Shown one piece after another: positions 57,883-64,000 of a DNA stretch of 64,000 bases. Below the pieces are notes generated by a model. That model was not told the origin of the DNA. It saw nothing but the letters and a program-made list of their open reading frames with translations, and did not search any database. Each line of letters begins with the position of its first letter. The stretch's first letter is position 1. The DNA is from Clonostachys chloroleuca. Taxonomy: Eukaryota > Ascomycota > Sordariomycetes > Hypocreales > Bionectriaceae. Where the stretch lies: contig JBANAY010000003.1 in assembly GCA_037952775.1 (NCBI GenBank), forward strand, positions 14,260,001 to 14,324,000, written 5' to 3'. The position numbers were made by a program, and so were the translations under genes.

Positions 57883-60470
57883 GTTAGCATTTACTTAATC
57901 TTGCCATACAAGTTTAGCTGATATCACTCGAGGCTGGAGGGTGTGTATCATGTCTACAATTTTCCAAGGTATATAGAAGTTAAGGTCTCAATGACCCAAC
58001 TCCCCTCTCTATATCATGTTTCCTGGGGAGTGCAGGCTCTATCACATCGATATAAATAGTTTTAATCGGCTCTCAAAGGGCTCCTTCCAGGCTTATCTCA
58101 CTAAGAGACAAGAACCTTGACTTCTGATGGGCGGGGATAATGATAAGGTTATGGATTTCGCTACGAGAATATGTGATTTAGATTCAAGAGCTACTTAGAA
58201 TAGACTTCGTTGCCATCGAACTGCTTCTAAGAAACATTGCTGTTCTGGTTAAAATAATTTTTATATATTTATTAATGAATGAATCCAGTTCTTTAGAAGT
58301 AGCTCTGATTCTTAGATTCTAACTAAGCTGCCCAAGGACCGAGTAATAAGAAAGATAGTTCGTAGGTAGGTGGTGGTATATTGAGCATGTCCGGATCCCC
58401 CGTATCCACAATGTCTATCGTGAACGTACATATAAGAACTGAGCCCTTAGAGTACTCGCAGGTGGGATTATAGTTTGTAACTAGTCCTAAGCATGCGGGA
58501 AAAGCCTTTCACTCTGATCCCCAGAATTCTATGGACGATAACGAGATTGTTCGTGAAGATTATGTCCCTATTCCGAAAGGGGGAGATGGTGATGGGAATG
58601 ATGTGAAATCGGTTATAACCAAAACCGCCGCCTTTAGAAAGAGCCATACAAGCCCGTTGAATCGATATATCAACTTCAGTGTCATCAACCCCTTGGTATC
58701 CAAACATATGAAAATCCTCATCCTCGGCGCTCTACTGGTAGGTCATCCCGTTGGTCGGTACTATTTGCCAAGATCGTGTTGGCTACACCAACCCCTGGGG
58801 ACACATTAGTGAGCATGAACAACGTGGTCAGGTTAGGGCGATGTATATAAATAAGCTTCAGATCAGAAACAAGCTTTTCGAGGCAGGTTTCAGATATAAT
58901 CAGATTCTTCACGAGTGAAGCTATCATCACTTGTTTCCCCTTAGTATCATCGCCGAGAATTGAAACAGCTCGTTAAAGAAGTTGTCCCAGCCCTTGCTCA
59001 TAACATAGAGTCCATCGTAAGTGTAATCAAAATTGCGTAACAAGGTAAGCTTCTGTTGATCTGGGAGGAAAGCAAGTTGCAAACCGTGCTTTCCCGTCCA
59101 AGATAATGCAATATGTCGAGCTTACTTGTTCATAACGAGAAGAGGGGCCTGGACCCGTACTAGCTAAACTAGTCCACTCTCATGGCTATCGCAAATTTCT
59201 GTACCACCTATATCAACGAGGGGTCAACACAGTGCCAACACCCCTGATGATCGAAATACAGAGTTGGCCGGAGCGTGGGCAACGCCTTACTCCATACCCG
59301 TTCACGGATTTCGGGAGGAAGATCCGGGAAAAGGTGGAATAATTCCAACATTATTGGTGTTTGATGAAATATGTTGCTGTAGTTGTCCTAGTTTTATTGA
59401 TGCCTTCTGTTTTTTGTTGGGATGAGAAAGGGAAGAAGAAGGAGAAGAAATTGAAGGGGGGGTGATGGTTTTGCTTTCAAGCAGATACTCATACGGGAGT
59501 ATTGCTAATATTGCGTGAGATAGCAAACAAGAGACAATACATAGACCGTGTTCTAGGCACCCAGTATCCCCGGTGCTAGATGAAGATTAGACCCATTTAT
59601 TTGACGATGGTAAGAGAAATTTCAGGTGAGGTCATGAGACTGTTGCGGCACGAGTACGGTTCAAGAATCTAAATAACTTGTTAAAAACATGAACTAAGAA
59701 AATTCCCGCAACCAATGGCCGCAGTCAGCAATGCTAATACGTACAGACGAACTGAATGGCCCTAGGGCTTTACCATCCGTCTAAGATTTCGGACATACTA
59801 GCCTTGCTGGAAGTGCGATACGATCTACATATCAATCACTTCCCGAATGAGTAGTGGCCCAAAACGGTCAAATGCGCCGAGCTCGGTAGTCACTGGATGA
59901 AATTGTGGGGTTTCAAGATGGCCTTGGTTGTGCGAATGGCCCATAGGCGGCAGTGGAAACGGTAAGAATTTAGTTGGGTGGAGATGCGGTTAAGATCAGC
60001 GGGCAAGCTCGGCATCTGCTCGAAATCCGAGATACGCTGGATCATGATTGGTTCTAAGTTATACGAATGCTAGAGAGCCTCGAAAAATACTTACAATTGT
60101 CCGAGGACTAGAATGAATTGGCTGATATACTAGATTATATATACAACTAGACAACTAGTAATTATTAGTCTACCTTGTCCATTCTACCCCGGTTATCCCA
60201 ACAAAGTCAAGAAACTAGACAAGATGGCGAGGTCCCAAGACAGAAGGAGAGAATCCATTCACCTGAGTACCAGCTTCTTGCTATCCACAAATGCGCTCTG
60301 CTGTTGGTTGGCCGTAGGTCTGAACCCTACTATCATCTCATTTTCATGTGGGCACATCAGGGTTTTGCCATTCGCGCCATTAGGTCCATCGTGCATGAAT
60401 CGACATGAAGTAGATAATTATTTGAAAGTTGGGAACTGCCAACTTCTGATTAGATGACTGTGGAAATATG
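57883..60470. other. No gene recognised
   Basis: Short overlapping frames only. A frame starting MKILILGALL at 58709 is hydrophobic at first but is not continued. 58170-58310 holds an imperfect inverted pair around AGAGCTACTT / AAGTAGCTCT. 60175-60457 has two overlapping 77-codon frames without domains. Confidence 0.4.
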
Positions 60471-60523
60471 TAACGTGGGTGCATAGCGAGCTGGACAGCA
60501 TAGCGAGCTGGACACCCACGTTA
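60471..60523. repeat. Hairpin with an internal 16-bp direct repeat
   Basis: Arms TAACGTGGGTG (60471-60481) and CACCCACGTTA (60513-60523) enclose CATAGCGAGCTGGACA at 60482-60497 and again at 60499-60514. It looks like the ends of a transposon brought together, or a tiny MITE. Confidence 0.75.
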
Positions 60524-60570
60524 AACTATAAATTTAATATTATAAATTTCCTTAAATCTATCCGTAGGGG

Positions 60571-60933
60571 TGTGACGGTTGGGCGACTTACACTGGAAGG
60601 AGGTCTAGGGTAGGTCAGAAGTGTAACCAATCAGAGTTGTTCTGAGTGGGACGATCAGGTTGTCTTGGTGCTGTGCGAGTCACTGCTAATGTGCGAGCAC
60701 TGAGGAGCTAGTTTCAATAAAGGGGTAGTGATTGTAATTGGTAACTGTCTAAGAGAGTGTCTCTAGCTAGTGAAATGAATGTGTATATATACCAGTATGT
60801 TCACTAGGAGTTCACTTTGTATTCACTTGGACTTCACTTACCCAAAGTAAAGTTAGTCCCATTGGTTTCTTAGGTAGGTCAGCCGATCCACCTTGTACGC
60901 GACTTCCTGTGGTAGAGGCCTTTGTTCGTAAGA
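60571..60933 (-). repeat. Solo LTR of family A, not RIP-mutated
   Basis: 363 bp on the minus strand; plus reading TGTGACGGTTGGGCGAC ... TTTGTTCGTAAGA. AGGGG at 60566-60570 and 60934-60938 is its target duplication. U3 resembles that of A1 (with GGTGGA, TGACCTACCT and serial AGTGAA motifs), not A3. R has AGTTACCAATT where A1/A3 have AGTTATCAATA. Confidence 0.9.
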
Positions 60934-61822
60934 AGGGGGTATATTAAATTGAGGGTTATAGAGTTTAAAATTCTTATTAAGGAGATAAGGCTTAATTAAT
61001 TAAAATAAATCTTGTTACCTAAGCAAAAAGTATTATATAACTATACTAGCTATAAATGGGTGTAATATAGATAGTTATAGATAGAGGCCCCTTAGCATAG
61101 CTCGAAGAGGGGTAATTTGGAAAATTATATATAATTCTCTTAATTATAGGATCCCTGAATTTAACAGTAGCTGTTGGATTTCACACATTGGATAAGCAGA
61201 AATTGTGTAGTTGTATTCATCTAAGTTATGCTGTTCCGGTGCTTCCGGTAGGAACAATTATGCAATTTAGTGTACGCCTCTCCTTTGAGCCTAATGCTCT
61301 TCCAATCTGTGAAAGGAGGCGCATTTGGGGCAAACCGTCCTCGATTATGACTAATCGCATCGGATTGCACGAAGCCTCGGTTCCAACAGTAGCTATCCTG
61401 AACTCCATAATGCCTCAGTCCAACAATACTCATCGCGTGTTACAAGGTATTCCTCATTGGCTGCTTCAGCCATCTCACTAAGACTAAGGCCAGAATTAGA
61501 GCTATTAAGCTAAGTAGTTGCAAAACTAGAGAAGACGAAAGGAGATATAATAGTCTGAATAAAATATATTTTAAAAGTTAAAAGAAATAAGATTAATATA
61601 AATAAATAATTTTAAGAAAGTTAAAAGTAAAATAAGGTTAAGTGAATTAATAATACAGAATGTTTAATAATTAATAGTAGAAAATTAAAACCTTAAATAA
61701 ATAATATAAAAGAAGGTTTATATACCTTACCTCCCTTTATCTATTCTTATATATATATTTAAAGCTTAATATAGAATCCTAAGTTCTTATTCTAACTATA
61801 CTTAGCTAACTACTATAGACTA
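60934..61822. other. AT-rich sequence, no gene
   Basis: 60940-61135 and 61500-61820 are TpA-rich and probably RIP-affected. 61140-61490 between them is normal in composition, with overlapping short frames on both strands that lack domains. The border with the amidohydrolase fragment is abrupt. Confidence 0.4.
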
Positions 61823-62160
61823 GGAGATGCCCTCAAAGACCCCCAGGCAAAGGTCCCAGGCCGCCCCCTCACAACGCACTACAGCTCTGTGCAGCAAAAG
61901 ATCCATTTCATGGACACGCACGGCATCCAGAAGTCAGTGGTCTCGCTCGCGAACCCCTGGCTTGACTTCGTCGACGCCTCCGTGTCTCTCTCCATCGTGA
62001 AAAAGATCAACGAGGAGTTCTCCGACCTGTGCGGCCAGTAACCCCGCCGCCTGTTCTACTTCGCCGCCCTCCCCCTCACAGCCAGCATCGAGGACATTCT
62101 AAGCTCCATCGAGCACGTGCGCAGCCGCAAGTACTTCAATGGGCTCGAGCTTGGAGGTAT
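61823..62160 (+). pseudogene. ACMSD-type amidohydrolase, internal fragment
   Basis: Frame GDALKDPQAKVPGRPLTTHY, SSVQQKIHFMDTHGIQKSVV, SLANPWLDFVDASVSLSIVK, TAA at 62039-62041, then PRRLFYFAALPLTASIEDIL and YFNGLELGG. FMDTHGI, SLANPWLDF and RLF.FA.LPL are signature blocks of fungal 2-amino-3-carboxymuconate-semialdehyde-decarboxylase-like (Amidohydro_2) proteins. The N-terminal metal-binding HxH part and the C-terminal half are missing. Upstream is AT-rich repeat sequence; downstream is a Tc1 relic. These enzymes are metal-dependent hydrolases/decarboxylases; substrate unknown. Inactive. Confidence 0.82.
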
Positions 62161-62243
62161 GATGTTGATGTGTTGATGCAGGTATTTGCGAGTGTTTGTT
62201 GGAGCTTCATCCGGCCGCTTTTGAGTTAACCAGCGCTTCTTAG

Positions 62244-62857
62244 GTAATCTTCTCTGGCGAGTCAACCGCACAATCGCAGCCTAATTCAAAGAGAGGCTGG
62301 GTCTTCCGGAAGCCTCATAAGAAGTTCCTCTCTCAATGTGTAAATATCACAGTTCACGGGAAGTTAAAAATATCCCTTATGGTGTGGGCAGCGATCTGGC
62401 GGACCGGCAAGAACAAGCTTGTTATTATGGAGTGTGATCCAACGAGCAGAAGAAATAGATATGCAGCTAAGAGCTATCAAAATGTATTATTAGAAGGCCT
62501 TCTTCTTATTTATGACGGAACAAGGCATTTCCAGCAAGATAACGCAAGAATTCATAACTTTGGAGGCACGCCGGAGTAGCTGCAGATCACGGAATTGAGT
62601 GGATTGACTGGCCGCCACACTCGCCCGATATCAACCCTATTGAGCACGTTCGGAAAGCTTTAAAAGCTAATCTTATGAAGATGCACCCTCAAACTCGTAA
62701 TTTAGATAATAATGAGGTTTACTGAGTGAAATTGGTGGAATGATTGCAGAAAGCGTGGGATACAATTGACCAGCCCTTTATCTGCAAGCTTATTGACTCT
62801 TTGCCACATCGCATCCTTGCAGTCATCTGGGCCAAGGGCTTTTATACAAAATATTGA
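62244..62857 (+). pseudogene. Tc1/mariner transposase, C-terminal two thirds
   Basis: Reads VIFSGESTAQSQPNSKRGWV, FRKPHKKFLSQCV and KISLMVWAAIWRTGKNKLVI. GLLLIYDGTRHFQQDNARIH then carries the second catalytic Asp. A frame change follows near 62565, then DHGIEWIDWPPHSPDINPIE with the third acidic residue of the DDE triad, and an end at LAVIWAKGFYTKY. The first catalytic Asp is lost: FSGES stands where FSDES is expected. The helix-turn-helix N-terminus and terminal repeats were not found. It abuts the amidohydrolase fragment. Not RIP-mutated. Confidence 0.85.
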
Positions 62858-63858
62858 TTCGCACGCTCCAGGCTATCTATTGATAATATAAAACTTCATT
62901 TGGGCTAAAATTGGAAGAATTATCGTGGGTTGAAAAGGGTGTGTTGAGCGCGTCTTATGGGTGCTGACGTCGCTGTTCGTAGACTTATATCACCAAACTG
63001 TAGCTCGTACAGTTTGGCAAATCATGTCAGCATATTCTTCGCATTCTTTTTTAGCTAGGGATTAGTTAGCGGTAGTTGAAACCAAGTACTAGCATACAAG
63101 TGCCCGGCAATTACTACCCTACTTCCTCAAGTGAACAAGCTCAGGTAAGCGCTAGAGAGCAAGGTAGTTATTAAGACCACTTAAAGCTTTCTTATTGGCT
63201 TATTTTGCGAGCCGGCAACTCCACAGGCCACATTGAGAGTGGCGATAAGTGAGGAAGACTTATTGCTAAGGCAGCCAAAAAGAGACAAAAGCTGGCGATA
63301 GGTGGGCCAAAGGAACAAAGTTCTAAATAAAAGATTCCGCCTAATCTAGCAATATGTTGCATTTATAGCAATTAATGCGAGCGTAATAGCTAGCTGTAAG
63401 GGCTGTTACGCTAAACCGTAACACTTATACCTCGGCTAAGCATTCTAAGAGACTATGATATTTCAGGTTGGCGCCTTGCAACTAGATAAAAGGAGCGTGT
63501 GGTGGTGAAGTTAGATAAGAGCTACAATTGGTCAGGTTTTACGAGCACATTCATGGTATTTTGCAGCTGACTGTGTTTCTCTTCTTTTATGAACTAGGAT
63601 GGTTAGGGATCTAATTAGGTATGTAGCTATGTTTCTGGAAGTCGCTGGTTCTACCAAAATAGTAAATTAAATTACTCCTTAGATATACCAGAGCAAAGGG
63701 ATATTGTAGCAAAAAGGGTATATAAACACCTTCTTTCCATGCTTAAATTCAAAGTCATAATCATCCAGCAACAGTCCTAAATATCCAAGCAATTACCTCG
63801 TCTTATATCCATTTTCTTTCAATTTCCTCTCAACCTGTCTTGCTATCTAAACTTCAAG
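62858..63858. other. Upstream region of the secreted-protein gene; no gene
   Basis: Contains the palindrome GTTACG-CTAAAC-CGTAAC at about 63404-63421 and a good TATA box (GGGTATATAAACACC, about 63717-63731). The box lies about 135 bp before the ATG at 63859, with a CT-rich stretch in between, as in fungal promoters. Confidence 0.5.
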
Positions 63859-64000
63859 ATGCATTTCACCAAGACTATTATTTCTCTCTTTGCCCTCTCC
63901 AGCTTTGCTACTGCACGGCTTGGCGACTCTGAATCCAGCTTTGCTCGCCGTGAGGTTGCCAGAGATGCCCATGAGCAGTATCTTGCAGCACGTGATGAAT
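63859..64000 (+). CDS. Small secreted protein, 5' part (runs off the window)
   Basis: ATG 63859 opens MHFTKTIISLFALSSFATA, a textbook signal peptide with cleavage expected after Ala-Thr-Ala. Then RLGDSESSFARREVARDAHE and QYLAARDE follow, and the window ends. The mature part has basic pairs and single Arg residues (ARRE, ARDA, ARDE). In fungi such motifs occur in small secreted proteins and in kexin-processed precursors. A TATA box and a pyrimidine-rich leader precede it, and codons look undamaged, so this may be a living gene. Family and function cannot be told from 47 residues; an effector-like role is a guess. Confidence 0.65.
   Translation, partial: MHFTKTIISLFALSSFATARLGDSESSFARREVARDAHEQYLAARDE

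Noticed and set aside
61226..61480. Minus-strand text EEYLVTRDEYC, similar to EQYLAARDE of the gene at 63859
   Set aside because: Only about eight residues agree, there is no signal peptide, and the surroundings are broken; too little to call a paralog.

Overview
The window reads as a repeat-rich subtelomere-like or accessory region of a filamentous ascomycete (Pezizomycotina). Short fungal introns, a Zn2Cys6 regulator, a fungal C2H2 regulator and an adenylate-forming-reductase relic point there. So do chromodomain Ty3 retroelements and the mutation pattern. In large AT-rich blocks CpA and TpG are almost absent and TpA is everywhere, so Gln and Trp codons have become TAA/TAG without indels. 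That is the footprint of repeat-induced point mutation (RIP). A placement in Sordariomycetes/Hypocreales is only a guess.

Layout. 1-5200: an adenylation-domain relic, then the best intact gene of the window, a two-exon C2H2 zinc-finger protein on the minus strand. 6954-16453: a piggyBac transposon with 30-bp perfect terminal inverted repeats. It is split by a complete 7.4-kb Ty3 chromovirus (A1, 376-bp LTRs, TTGAG target duplication). 17.2-28.5 kb: relics of a Zn2Cys6 factor, a truncated Helitron, a secreted-protein gene, a MITE, a RIP-mutated Fot1/pogo element, and an unrecognised minus-strand gene that is decaying without RIP.

31.0-53.6 kb: an aldehyde dehydrogenase (ALDH) gene carries A3 on the minus strand (377-bp LTRs, AGGCA duplication). 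A3 is broken by a second Ty3 family, B (228-bp LTRs, AATAG duplication, 9,977 bp), and B holds a later, unmutated solo LTR of its own family. A truncated third copy, A2, adjoins the surviving ALDH segment. The ALDH exons next to A3 are RIP-mutated, and the damage fades toward the 3' end.

54.4-57.9 kb: a divergent pair, class II ketose-bisphosphate aldolase and dihydroxyacetone kinase, both broken. The products suggest a triose/ketose-phosphate catabolic module. 60.5-62.9 kb: a hairpin repeat, an unmutated solo LTR of family A, an ACMSD-type amidohydrolase fragment and a Tc1/mariner transposase relic. 63.86 kb to the edge: start of a probable small secreted-protein gene.

Most genes here are relics. 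The strongest observations concern the retroelements. Family A carries an 11-nt self-priming signal of the Tf1 type. Its LTRs have exchanged U3 regions while keeping R/U5. Element B has a long extra frame with a coiled-coil-like segment downstream of its chromodomain. No CRISPR, rRNA or tRNA gene was seen.
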